Positions 18,914 to 27,240 of a stretch of 64,000 nucleotides of DNA are shown piece by piece. Each line of letters starts with the position of its first letter. Position 1 is the stretch's first letter. Below the pieces are notes generated by a model that was not told where the DNA came from, made no database searches, and saw only the letters and a list, made by a program, of their open reading frames with translations. Both the position numbers and the translations under genes were made by a program. Origin of the DNA: Hydrogenophaga sp. (GTDB lineage: Bacteria; Pseudomonadota; Gammaproteobacteria; Burkholderiales; Burkholderiaceae_C); contig NZ_JADMJO010000093.1 of the NCBI RefSeq assembly GCF_018780385.1, forward strand, positions 1-64,000, read 5' to 3'.

Positions 18914-20758
18914 TCAGTCGTTGCGGACCACGACCTTGGCGTATTCGGTGATGCCGATCACGTGAAAGAACGCCGACACCAGGCGGTGGGCGTCCACGAA
19001 CTGCACCAGCCGACGTTCAGCGTGGTGCTGAGACACCCAGTTGAGCAAGGTGCCCGCCGCAGAAAAGTCCACCCGAATCAGGTTGCGACAGGAGATGATC
19101 AGCACGTCTGCGCCCATCAGGCGGCGCTCAAGCATGTCCAGTGTGGCTTGCGGGTCGCCCCGGATCTCCCCCGAGAGTTCAACCAGGCCGAGCTGGTTGA
19201 ACTCGGAGGTCTGACCTTCAAGCACCGATTCGCTCGGATAGGCCGAAGGCACCGACTCCAGCACAGCTTCGCTCAGGACGGACTGCCCCGCGTCTTCGGG
19301 CCGATCGGCCGCGATGGACGTGACGTGGCAGCGTGGACGCTCCCAACCCGGTGGTGACACTTCGTAGGTCACGCAAAAATCCAGAGCTGTCAGCTCGAAT
19401 TCGTCCGGCCGGTTCATGACCCGAAGCACGGCCATGCGCAGTTCCCACCAGAGCTGCTCGACATCCCGCCGACCCGATGGGGTGAAGTGCTTGAGCAGAT
19501 CGCGGAACACGGCCGAACCCAGAAATCGCAGTTCCACGTCCTGGTCGCCCCAGAGCGTGAAGATGCCGAGCAACGCCCGTGCCGCCTTGAGGTCCATGGA
19601 CTCCATGGGCGTCCAGTCGAGCACCCAGGGTTGTTTGGCACGCAGCAAGACGTTTTGCAAGGTGCCCACCGCATGGGCATCGAGTTCGGCCTCGCTGACC
19701 CAGACCGCCCGGTTGTTGCTGGTCGTGGGCGTGAAGGTCTTGCCGGTCATGGACGACACCGTTTCGGGCATGTCGTACCACTGGGGGGCAGACCGGTTGA
19801 AGCGGTTGGCAAAGTCGACCGCGCGGCTCTCGAAGGGAGCCAGCTGACCGGTGGCCCGGTACAGATCGAAGAGGGCGAGCCAGTCGTCGATCTGGTCGAC
19901 TTTCGAACCGCCTTCACCCAACACCTCCATGAGGCCTTGCTCGGCACCGGCATCATCGCCATTGGCAAACCGGATGGCGGCTTCTTCGACATCCGGATCC
20001 TGAACGATTTCCTGCACGTCGAGCGAGAAAAAATGGGATGCGGAAAAACCGCCTCCGCGAGAATTCGAACTGGAGAGTTCGCTGGGCTGTGTCGGCGCCA
20101 TCAAGCCGGTGCGGGACGGGCTGGCAGGCGTGGTCTTGCCGAACTCCACGATGTCCCTCGCATTGACAGCCGGATTGCGTGTGTCCAGCGGATTGATCGC
20201 AGCCAGTGAGGGCGTTGCGTTCGCTGCAACGGGCAGCGGAGCGGGCTCGGTCTCGTCGTACTGCGCCTTGCGCTGACGGGCCACGGCATCTGGCGCAGCG
20301 CCCATCACCGGAACGTCTTCCTTGTTCTTGAGCGGCGTGCCCCCCGTGCTGTGCGCACCGGTATTGAGGCTGGATCCGGTGCTGACCAGAGAATCCGGGC
20401 CCTTGGTTTTCCACCACTGCATCGACATCTGGGCTTCGATTTCGTCGATCTTCTTCAGCGTCTCGGCGCGATCGTCCGGCTTGGAGGGCAGGCTGCTCTG
20501 GAAGAAAGAAGGCCGCATGCCCGGACCCTCGGGGCTCGTGCCCTCGCGGCTGCGAATCTTGCGCAGCATGTCGAACTCGCGCTTGCGCACGAAGTCGTTG
20601 CGCCGCTTGCGCTCGATCATCTCCTTGAGCGCGGCCTTGCTGTACTCACTTTCGCGATCGGCCTGACGGGTGTCCAGATCGGCCCAGCTCGTGGTCGGAT
20701 GACGCACGAACTTCACCACCTTGGAGAGGAAGCCGCCGTTGGAATCGTCCTTGGACAT
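18914..20758 (-). CDS. Uncharacterised protein with two STAS-like domains
   Basis: The 614-residue protein is not a recognised enzyme. Residues 1-115 are highly charged and helical ([19 protein letters not shown]), residues 120-245 are a disordered Ser/Pro/Thr linker, and residues 245-330 look helical. Residues 350-425 ([47 protein letters not shown]) and 523-610 ([52 protein letters not shown]) each show the strand-helix order of STAS/anti-sigma antagonist folds. The usual phosphorylatable DxS segment reads MDLKAA and VDFSAA; only the second keeps a Ser. It lies between dksA and hslV on the same strand. A scaffold or regulatory role is inference. Confidence 0.75.
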   Translation of the reverse strand: MSKDDSNGGFLSKVVKFVRHPTTSWADLDTRQADRESEYSKAALKEMIERKRRNDFVRKREFDMLRKIRSREGTSPEGPGMRPSFFQSSLPSKPDDRAETLKKIDEIEAQMSMQWWKTKGPDSLVSTGSSLNTGAHSTGGTPLKNKEDVPVMGAAPDAVARQRKAQYDETEPAPLPVAANATPSLAAINPLDTRNPAVNARDIVEFGKTTPASPSRTGLMAPTQPSELSSSNSRGGGFSASHFFSLDVQEIVQDPDVEEAAIRFANGDDAGAEQGLMEVLGEGGSKVDQIDDWLALFDLYRATGQLAPFESRAVDFANRFNRSAPQWYDMPETVSSMTGKTFTPTTSNNRAVWVSEAELDAHAVGTLQNVLLRAKQPWVLDWTPMESMDLKAARALLGIFTLWGDQDVELRFLGSAVFRDLLKHFTPSGRRDVEQLWWELRMAVLRVMNRPDEFELTALDFCVTYEVSPPGWERPRCHVTSIAADRPEDAGQSVLSEAVLESVPSAYPSESVLEGQTSEFNQLGLVELSGEIRGDPQATLDMLERRLMGADVLIISCRNLIRVDFSAAGTLLNWVSQHHAERRLVQFVDAHRLVSAFFHVIGITEYAKVVVRND

Positions 20759-20807
20759 GGGTCAGTGGTTGCCGAAAATGAGTCGGATCGGGATCGATGG
20801 AGGTCGT

Positions 20808-21953
20808 TCAGTCCCCGAACATTTTCTGCTTGAGCTCGCGCCGCTGCTGGGCTTCGAGCGAAAGGCTGGCGGTCGGCCGGGCCATCAGGCGGCCAACGCC
20901 GATGGGCTCACCGGTTTCTTCGCAATAACCGTAGTCACCGGAGTCGATGCGCACGATCGCCTGTTCGATCTTCTTGAGCAGCTTGCGCTCGCGGTCACGG
21001 GTGCGCAACTCCAGGGCGTGCTCTTCTTCGATGGTGGCGCGGTCTGCTGGATCGGGCACCACCACGGTATCTTCACGCAGATGCTCGGTGGTCTCGCCCG
21101 CGTTGGCGAGCATGTCGGCCTTGAGCTGCGACAGCTTGCGGCGGAAATAGGCCAGCTGCAGGTCGCTCATGTATTCGCTGTCAGGCATGGCCTGAACATC
21201 CTGATCGGTCAATTGATCGGCAGGCAGGGTTTTCCAGTTGTTGGCCCGCTTGGGGTCCTTCTGGACGGATGAGGGGACGGGAGGGGTCATGACGGCACGT
21301 TCGTTCATATGAGAAAAAGTCGCCTTGGCGGCATCGGGTGCATGGGTCGGCACCACCGCAGCCTGGGTCATCTGCTCCATCATGACTTTTTTCGCGGCCC
21401 GCTTGCCCAATGGGCGAGGGGTGGGCTCAACAACCACGGGAGCAGACGCCGGGGCGCGCTTGGCGCTGGCAGCTTTGGAGACAGGAGCGGCGGACGCCGC
21501 CCGGGGAGCAGAAGAAGTCACGGTGGGGACAGCCGCCTTGGCGGCGGGCTGTGCCTTGGATTTGGCGGTACTCGCCGGAATGGGCTTGACCGCGGGTGTG
21601 CGGGAAGGCGTGGGCTTGCTCGCAACAGTGGGCTTGCCCACTGGCTTGGATGCGGCTTTCGCGGGAGGCGAAGCGGTTTTCTTGGACGGCGCGGGTACTT
21701 TCGATGGGGCAGGTGCCTTGGCCACTGGTTTGGCCGCGGCTTTCACTGGCAGCTTGGCCGCGGTTTTCATGACGGGCTTGGATGACGCCTTGGTGGCTGC
21801 TTTCGCTGGCACCCGGGCAGCCGGCTTCGCGGCGCTCTTGGCTGCGGGCTTGCGCGCCGCAGACACCACGGCCTTGGCCGCCGACGTGCGCCCCTTCGTG
21901 GCCGAAGCGGCGGGCTTGGCTGATTTTGCTGACTTGGTAGCCGGGGCTTTCAC
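20808..21953 (-). CDS. dksA: RNA polymerase-binding protein DksA with long H1-like N-terminus (GTG start)
   Basis: DksA binds the RNA polymerase secondary channel and, with ppGpp, controls rRNA and amino-acid promoters. Residues 240-381 are a full DksA: NNWKTLPADQLTDQDVQ, coiled-coil tip DPADRAT (301-307) and the C-terminal GYCEETGEPIGVGRLMARP. Only one (Cys344) of the four zinc-binding cysteines of E. coli DksA remains, so this is a zinc-independent form. Residues 1-190 are an Ala/Lys/Pro-rich tail resembling histone H1, which makes the protein 381 residues against 151 in E. coli. The GTG start has GAGGAGA 6 bases upstream. CobW-type GTPase is the next gene upstream. Confidence 0.94.
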   Translation of the reverse strand: MKAPATKSAKSAKPAASATKGRTSAAKAVVSAARKPAAKSAAKPAARVPAKAATKASSKPVMKTAAKLPVKAAAKPVAKAPAPSKVPAPSKKTASPPAKAASKPVGKPTVASKPTPSRTPAVKPIPASTAKSKAQPAAKAAVPTVTSSAPRAASAAPVSKAASAKRAPASAPVVVEPTPRPLGKRAAKKVMMEQMTQAAVVPTHAPDAAKATFSHMNERAVMTPPVPSSVQKDPKRANNWKTLPADQLTDQDVQAMPDSEYMSDLQLAYFRRKLSQLKADMLANAGETTEHLREDTVVVPDPADRATIEEEHALELRTRDRERKLLKKIEQAIVRIDSGDYGYCEETGEPIGVGRLMARPTASLSLEAQQRRELKQKMFGD

Positions 21954-22225
21954 AACGGGTCTCCTCTCAGTGCCTGACGGTGCTTGATCTGGGTCCGGTG
22001 TGCGGGTTTGGCCGCATCAACCTGTGTCGGCGTGGCCGACGGATGCGTGGTTATACCCTTACCGGAACCGAGATTCAGCCGTGGGCGAACACCAGTTATG
22101 GAAGACCGCCGGGCCACCGGCATGGGGCGCGATTGTAACGAGATGGCGGCGGCACTCCCGGAATCCGGTCGGATGGGAAAACCCATGCGTTGGAGAAGCG
22201 AGACAAACAGCACGGCGCGCCGGCT

Positions 22226-23302
22226 TCAGACCAGGCTCTGGTCCAGCCCCTGCACCAGGATGTCGCGCGGCAGGTCGATGCCGATGAACACCATCTTGCT
22301 GGTGCGCTGCTCGCCCTCGGCCCACGGTGGACCGAGATCGCTGCCCATCAGCTGGTGCACGCCCTGGAAAATCACCTTGCGGTCGGTGCCCTCCATATCG
22401 AGCACGCCCTTGTAGCGCAGCATGCGCGGGCCGTACACCTGCACGATGGCGCCCAGGAAGTCCTCGAGCTTGGCGGGGTTGAACGGACGGGTAGCACGGT
22501 AGACGAAGCTCTTCACATCGTCGTCATGGTGATGGTGGTGACCCTGCCCTTCGTGGCCATGGTCGTGATCGGGTTGGTGCGAAGGGTGGTCGCAGTGCTC
22601 GCCGTGCTCGTGCTCATGGTGTTCGTGACCATGGTCGTGCTCGTCGGTCTTGAGGAAATCGGGGTCGATGTCGAGCTTGGCGTTGAGATTGAAACCCCGC
22701 AGGTCGAACACCTCCTTGAGCGCCACTTCGCCGAAATGCACCGGGCGCATGGGTGCGCGCGGATTCATGTGTTTGAGTCGGTGCGTCAGCGCGTCGAGGT
22801 CTTCGGCGCTCACCAGGTCGGCCTTGCTGATGAAGATCTGGTCGGCAAAGCCCACCTGGCGGCGCGCTTCCTGGCGGTCATTGAGCTGCTCGGCCGCGTG
22901 CTTGGCGTCCACCAGCGTGAGGATGGAGTCCAGCAGGTACTGCTCGGCCACCTCGTCGTCCATGAAGAAGGTCTGAGCCACCGGGCCAGGATCGGCCAGG
23001 CCGGTGGTCTCGATCACCACACGATCAAAGTCCAGCTCGCCCTTGCGCTTCTTCTCGGCCAGGTCGTGCAGCGTGGCGCGCAGGTCGTCACGGATGGTGC
23101 AGCAGATGCAGCCATTGCTCATCTGGATGATGTTTTCGGTGGTGTCGGCCACCAGAATCTCGTTGTCGATGTTCTCTTCACCGAACTCGTTTTCGATCAC
23201 CGCGATCTTCTGTCCATGCGCCTCGCTGAGCACGCGTTTGAGCAGCGTGGTTTTGCCCGAGCCGAGGAAACCGGTGAGGATGGTGGCAGGGATGAGGGAC
23301 AT
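22226..23302 (-). CDS. CobW/COG0523-family metallochaperone GTPase with His-rich loop
   Basis: COG0523 proteins are GTPases that insert or traffic metals, often zinc. The 358-residue product has Walker A GFLGSGKTT (11-19), the family metal-binding CxCC motif as GCICC (64-68), the GTPase motifs ETTGLADPGP and SKADLV, and a C-terminal CobW domain. Between the two domains (about 222-268) is a dense His/Asp/Glu stretch with more than twenty histidines, a likely metal reservoir. It is a YjiA/ZigA-like type; substrate metal cannot be told from sequence. It sits upstream of dksA with a 272-bp gap. Confidence 0.9.
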   Translation of the reverse strand: MSLIPATILTGFLGSGKTTLLKRVLSEAHGQKIAVIENEFGEENIDNEILVADTTENIIQMSNGCICCTIRDDLRATLHDLAEKKRKGELDFDRVVIETTGLADPGPVAQTFFMDDEVAEQYLLDSILTLVDAKHAAEQLNDRQEARRQVGFADQIFISKADLVSAEDLDALTHRLKHMNPRAPMRPVHFGEVALKEVFDLRGFNLNAKLDIDPDFLKTDEHDHGHEHHEHEHGEHCDHPSHQPDHDHGHEGQGHHHHHDDDVKSFVYRATRPFNPAKLEDFLGAIVQVYGPRMLRYKGVLDMEGTDRKVIFQGVHQLMGSDLGPPWAEGEQRTSKMVFIGIDLPRDILVQGLDQSLV

Positions 23303-23391
23303 GGCGGGCGCGACGGTGTCGGAGGTGGACAGAAGGTGGGCAATCGAAAGAAGCGCGCAAGTGTATGCGAGCCCTCCAAGGTCTGCACACC

Positions 23392-24576
23392 CTACTGTTT
23401 TTTCATGACGATCAGGCCCTTGAGGTACTCGCCCTCAGGGAAATTCACGGTCATGGGGTGGTCGCTGGCGCCCCCCAGGCGCTGCAGGATGGCACCATCC
23501 ACACCAGCATCTAGTCCGGCAGAAGCAACGATCTTGTGGAACAGCTCCACCCCGATGCCGCCCGAGCAGGAAAAAGTGAACAGCACGCCGCCGGGTGTGA
23601 GCAGTTTGAAGGCCAGGCGGTTGATGTCCTTGTAGGCGCGGGCGGCGCGTTCGGCGTGCGCCACGGTGGGGGCGAGCTTGGGCGGGTCGAGCACGATGGC
23701 GTCGAACTGGCGCCCCTCAGTCACGAACTGGCGCAGCGAGGCGTTCACATCGGCGTCCATGAAGGTGGCACGCGCGGCGTCGAAGCCGTTGAGCGCCACA
23801 TTGGCCGCCGCCTGCTGCAAGGCGGGCGCCGACGAATCGATGGAAGTGACGTGCCCCGCCCCGCCCGCCAGCGCGGCCACGGTGAAACCGCCGGTGTAGC
23901 TGTAGCAGTTGAGAACCTGCTCAAAGTTCAGACGGCGGGCGTACTGGCTGCAGGCCAACCGGCTGTCGCGCTGGTCCAGATAGAAGCCGGTCTTGTGGCC
24001 CTGGGCGATGTCCAGGCCGAGTTGCCAGCCGTGTTCTCGCACGACCAGCGCGGTGGGGCCGGTGCCGCGCAGCCAACCGGTGACCTCGGGCAGGCCTTCG
24101 AGCTTGCGGCTGCTGGTGTCGGAGCGCTCGTACAGGCGCGGACAGCCGGTGAGTTCGATCAAGGCGTCGGCGATCACTGCCTTGTGGCGCTCCACGCCGC
24201 AGGCGGTGAACTGGGCCACCAGCGTGTCGCCATAGCGGTCGACGATGAGTCCGGGCACGCCGTCGGACTCGCCGTGCACCAACCGCACACCGTCGCTCTC
24301 GATGCCCAGACGCGTGCGCAGCGCAATGGCGCGCGCCAGGGTGGCGCGCAGGAAGTCGGCATCGATGCGTTGGGTTTCGTCAAAACTCCAGGCACGCACG
24401 CGGATGCGTGATTCGGGCGAGAAAGCACCCCAGGCGAGAAACTGCCCCTCGGCACTCTCCACGCGCACGGTTTCACCGGCATCGCCACCGCCTTTGGCAA
24501 TGGCGCCGTCGAACACCCAGGGGTGGCGTCGCAGGAGAGAACGGTCTTTGCCGGGCTTGAGGCGGATGGTTTTCAT
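23392..24576 (-). CDS. rlmI: 23S rRNA (cytosine1962-C5)-methyltransferase RlmI-type
   Basis: The 394-residue protein matches RlmI in length (E. coli 396) and layout: an N-terminal PUA domain (KTIRLKPGKDRSLLRRHPWV), a central EEHGV-like region, and a Rossmann methyltransferase with NCYSYTGGFTVAALAGG, IDSSAPAL, FDAIVLDPPKLAP and the catalytic-cysteine motif FTFSCSGGI. RlmI methylates C1962 of 23S rRNA. The start at 24576 gives the family N-terminus; the open frame further upstream overlaps xerC. Assignment to RlmI rather than a close paralogue is probable, not proven. Confidence 0.88.
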   Translation of the reverse strand: MKTIRLKPGKDRSLLRRHPWVFDGAIAKGGGDAGETVRVESAEGQFLAWGAFSPESRIRVRAWSFDETQRIDADFLRATLARAIALRTRLGIESDGVRLVHGESDGVPGLIVDRYGDTLVAQFTACGVERHKAVIADALIELTGCPRLYERSDTSSRKLEGLPEVTGWLRGTGPTALVVREHGWQLGLDIAQGHKTGFYLDQRDSRLACSQYARRLNFEQVLNCYSYTGGFTVAALAGGAGHVTSIDSSAPALQQAAANVALNGFDAARATFMDADVNASLRQFVTEGRQFDAIVLDPPKLAPTVAHAERAARAYKDINRLAFKLLTPGGVLFTFSCSGGIGVELFHKIVASAGLDAGVDGAILQRLGGASDHPMTVNFPEGEYLKGLIVMKKQ

Positions 24577-24607
24577 GCGGGTATTGTCGGCCCCGCCTTC
24601 AAGCTCC

Positions 24608-25582
24608 TCAGCCCTTGGGCGGTTTGCCCTTGGCGTGCGCACGCGGGTGCGCCGCGTCGTACACCTTGGCCAGGTGCTGGAAATCCAGCCGGGTATACAC
24701 CTGCGTCGTGCTGATGCTGGCGTGGCCCAGCAATTCCTGCACTGCTCGCAAATCGCCGCTGGACTGCAGCACGTGACTGGCGAACGAGTGGCGCAACATG
24801 TGCGGATGCACCGGTGTGGCGAGACCCGCCAGGCGCGAGCGCCGCTTGAGGCGCACGCGGATGTGCTGCGGCGTGAGGCGCTGCCCGCGCGAGCCGATGA
24901 ACAGGGCGGCGTCGGATCCCGCCCAGGTGGCGCGTTGTTCAAGCCAACGCGCCAGCGCCGCCAGAGCGGCCTTGCCCACCGGCACGCTGCGCCGCTTCGA
25001 GCCCTTGCCCAGCACGTGCGCTTCGCCGTCCTGCACATCGATCCAGCCGCGGGCGCCCCCGCTGGCCACCACGTCCAGGCCCACGAGCTCGCCAATGCGC
25101 AGGCCGCAGCCGTACAGCAGTTCGGTGATACAGGCGTCGCGCGCTTCCAGCGCGGGGTGGTCGGCCTCTTCCACGTGGGAGGCGAGTTGCACCGACTCGT
25201 CCACGCCCAGCGCCTTGGGCAGTGGCTTGCCGGCCTTGGGGGCGCGCACGTCCTGCACCGGGTTGTGAGCGATCAGACCTTGTCGTCCGAGCCAGACATA
25301 GAAACCGCGCCACCCGGAGAGGATGAGCGCAATGCCGCGCGCGCTGCGCCCGGCGCTGTGCATCTGCGCAATCCAGCGCCGGATGTGCGCGTTCTGGATG
25401 TCCTTGAGGCCGACACGGGCCTCTGCGGCGTGTGAGCAAAGCCGCTGCAGATCGAGTGTGTAGAGCACCACCGTGCGCTCGGCCAGGCGCTTTTCCACCT
25501 TGACGTGGTTCAGATACGCCTGCACCAGCGCGCCATCGTCACCCGTCGGGGCGTCGATGGCGGCTGGCACAGGCAGGTCCAT
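24608..25582 (-). CDS. xerC: Tyrosine recombinase XerC
   Basis: XerC resolves chromosome dimers at dif with XerD. The 324-residue protein has the N-terminal SAM-like DNA-binding domain (LNHVKVEKRLAERTVVLY) and the catalytic domain with the R-K-HxxR-H-Y set: ELLYGCGLRIGELVGL, GKGSKRRSVPVG, HMLRHSFASHVL, LLGHASISTTQVYTRL. All catalytic residues are visible. The dapF-DUF484-xerC order matches the E. coli dapF-yigA-xerC operon and argues for XerC, not XerD. The start at ATG 25582 lies 7 bp after the DUF484 stop. Confidence 0.95.
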   Translation of the reverse strand: MDLPVPAAIDAPTGDDGALVQAYLNHVKVEKRLAERTVVLYTLDLQRLCSHAAEARVGLKDIQNAHIRRWIAQMHSAGRSARGIALILSGWRGFYVWLGRQGLIAHNPVQDVRAPKAGKPLPKALGVDESVQLASHVEEADHPALEARDACITELLYGCGLRIGELVGLDVVASGGARGWIDVQDGEAHVLGKGSKRRSVPVGKAALAALARWLEQRATWAGSDAALFIGSRGQRLTPQHIRVRLKRRSRLAGLATPVHPHMLRHSFASHVLQSSGDLRAVQELLGHASISTTQVYTRLDFQHLAKVYDAAHPRAHAKGKPPKG

Positions 25583-25589
25583 TGAGAAC

Positions 25590-26273
25590 TTACTCGGGGC
25601 GCAGGCGCGAGAGTGCCGCGCTGGTGATCTCGCCGATGCGCTCCAGGAAGTCGGTGCCCATGTCGCTGGCGAAACGCTGTTGGTCAGCCGAGGCCAGCAC
25701 CAGCAGGCCAAAAGCCTGTGGCGAAATGCCGGCGCGCAGCGGAATGAGCGCGAGCGACACGGCGCTTGAGGGATCGTCCAACCAGCCTGCGGCTTCCAGC
25801 CCCGGGTTGGCGCCGCAGTAGGGTCGGGTGAGCGACGAGGCAAAGGCTTTCACGTCATCGCTGGCCCCTTGAGCAAACGGCTGGTCTTCGAACGCCGGTG
25901 CCACGCCCCAGACTTTGATGGCGACCTGCGGCACCATGAACTGGTTGGCGATCTCGCGCACCGCCACCACAGGCAGCGCGGCAGGCTCGCGGGTCAGCAG
26001 CAGCGCGCGGGTCCAGAGCTGCAGTTTGTCGGCGATGGTGGTGTTTTCGTGACCGTTGCGGATCATCTCGGCCGCCTTGAGCTCCAGCCCCTTGATCTTT
26101 TCGCGCAGCATTTCGGCCTGGCGCTCCTGCAGGCTCACCGCGCGGTGTCCGTGCGGGCTGGTGAGCTGCACGGCGGCCAGCAGGCTGGCGTGGCGCTCGA
26201 AGAAGTCGGGCGTGTTGGCCAGGTAGTTGGCAATGTCGTCTTCGGTGATGGGTGGGATGCTGTTGGTGTTCAT
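25590..26273 (-). CDS. DUF484 family protein (YigA-like)
   Basis: A 227-residue GAF-fold-like protein of the DUF484 family, which is conserved between dapF and xerC in proteobacteria; its biochemical role is not known. Visible marks are the N-terminal ITEDDIANYLANTPDFFERH, a coiled segment QERQAEMLREKIKGLELK, and the C-terminal LLVLASADQQRFASDMGTDFLERIGEI. Spacing to dapF (24 bp) and xerC (7 bp) supports one transcript. Family call from the N-terminal motif and position. Confidence 0.88.
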   Translation of the reverse strand: MNTNSIPPITEDDIANYLANTPDFFERHASLLAAVQLTSPHGHRAVSLQERQAEMLREKIKGLELKAAEMIRNGHENTTIADKLQLWTRALLLTREPAALPVVAVREIANQFMVPQVAIKVWGVAPAFEDQPFAQGASDDVKAFASSLTRPYCGANPGLEAAGWLDDPSSAVSLALIPLRAGISPQAFGLLVLASADQQRFASDMGTDFLERIGEITSAALSRLRPE

Positions 26274-26297
26274 GGGTCTTTGGATTCGGAGCTGGGT

Positions 26298-27173
26298 TCA
26301 GCCGATGTCGGGAATGTCGATCTCGCCTTCGAACACGGTGGTGGCCGGTCCGGTCATGAAGACGGCGTTGTCGTGGCGGCGGCTGTCCTGCCATTCGATG
26401 GTGAGCACGCCGCCCTGGGTGTGAACGTGGACGCGTGCATCGAGCAGACCCAGCCGGATGCCGGCCACCACCGCCGCGCAGGCCCCGGTGCCGCAGGCCA
26501 GGGTTTCGCCGGCACCGCGCTCGAACACACGCAGCTTCACCTCGGTGCGGCTCACCACCTGCAAAAAGCCGGCGTTGACGCGCTGGGGAAAACGATCATG
26601 CCGCTCGATCATGGGCCCCCAAGCCTGCACCGGTGCGCTCTTGACATCGTCCACCATCAGCACCGCGTGCGGGTTGCCCATGGACAACACGGCTACCGGC
26701 ACATCGCCCGCATAGGGCAGCGCCAGTGGCCAGCGCTCGAAGTTGCCCATTGCCTGGGGTTGCAGGTCGTGGGCCAGGAAGGGCACGCGGTCCAGGGCAA
26801 ACACCGGCGGCCCCATGTCCACGGTCACCCCACCGTCCTGGTGGGCATGCAGCTCCAGCTCGCCATTGGCGACCTTCACCCGCAGGGGATTGCGCTGGCT
26901 CAGGCCCTTGTCGTGCACGAAGCGCACGAAGCAGCGCGCGCCGTTGCCGCAGTGCTCCACCTCGCCGCCATCGGCGTTGTGGATCACGTACTCGAAGTCC
27001 AGCTCGGGCTCCATGGAGGCCCGTACGCTGAGGATCTGGTCGGCGCCCACGCCGAAGTGCCGGTCGGCGAGGAAGCGGTATTGGGCCGCGGAGAGGCCCA
27101 ATCGGCCGCGCGTCTCGTCGAGCACCACGAAGTCGTTGCCCGCGCCCTGCATCTTGGTGAATCGAATGTGCAT
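26298..27173 (-). CDS. dapF: Diaminopimelate epimerase DapF
   Basis: DapF converts LL- to meso-diaminopimelate for lysine and the peptidoglycan crosslink made by MurE in the same window. The 291-residue product has both catalytic cysteines in their motifs: Cys75 in [15 protein letters not shown] and Cys227 in [27 protein letters not shown] opens the protein as in the family. It is slightly longer than E. coli DapF (274). It is first of the dapF-DUF484-xerC run, divergent from the Nudix/MBL gene (67-bp gap). Confidence 0.98.
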   Translation of the reverse strand: MHIRFTKMQGAGNDFVVLDETRGRLGLSAAQYRFLADRHFGVGADQILSVRASMEPELDFEYVIHNADGGEVEHCGNGARCFVRFVHDKGLSQRNPLRVKVANGELELHAHQDGGVTVDMGPPVFALDRVPFLAHDLQPQAMGNFERWPLALPYAGDVPVAVLSMGNPHAVLMVDDVKSAPVQAWGPMIERHDRFPQRVNAGFLQVVSRTEVKLRVFERGAGETLACGTGACAAVVAGIRLGLLDARVHVHTQGGVLTIEWQDSRRHDNAVFMTGPATTVFEGEIDIPDIG

Positions 27174-27240
27174 CGTTCAATTATCGGCGCAGGTCTGCAG
27201 CCGAGACCACAAGTACCCTGGCTTCCCGCAAAATGCTTCC

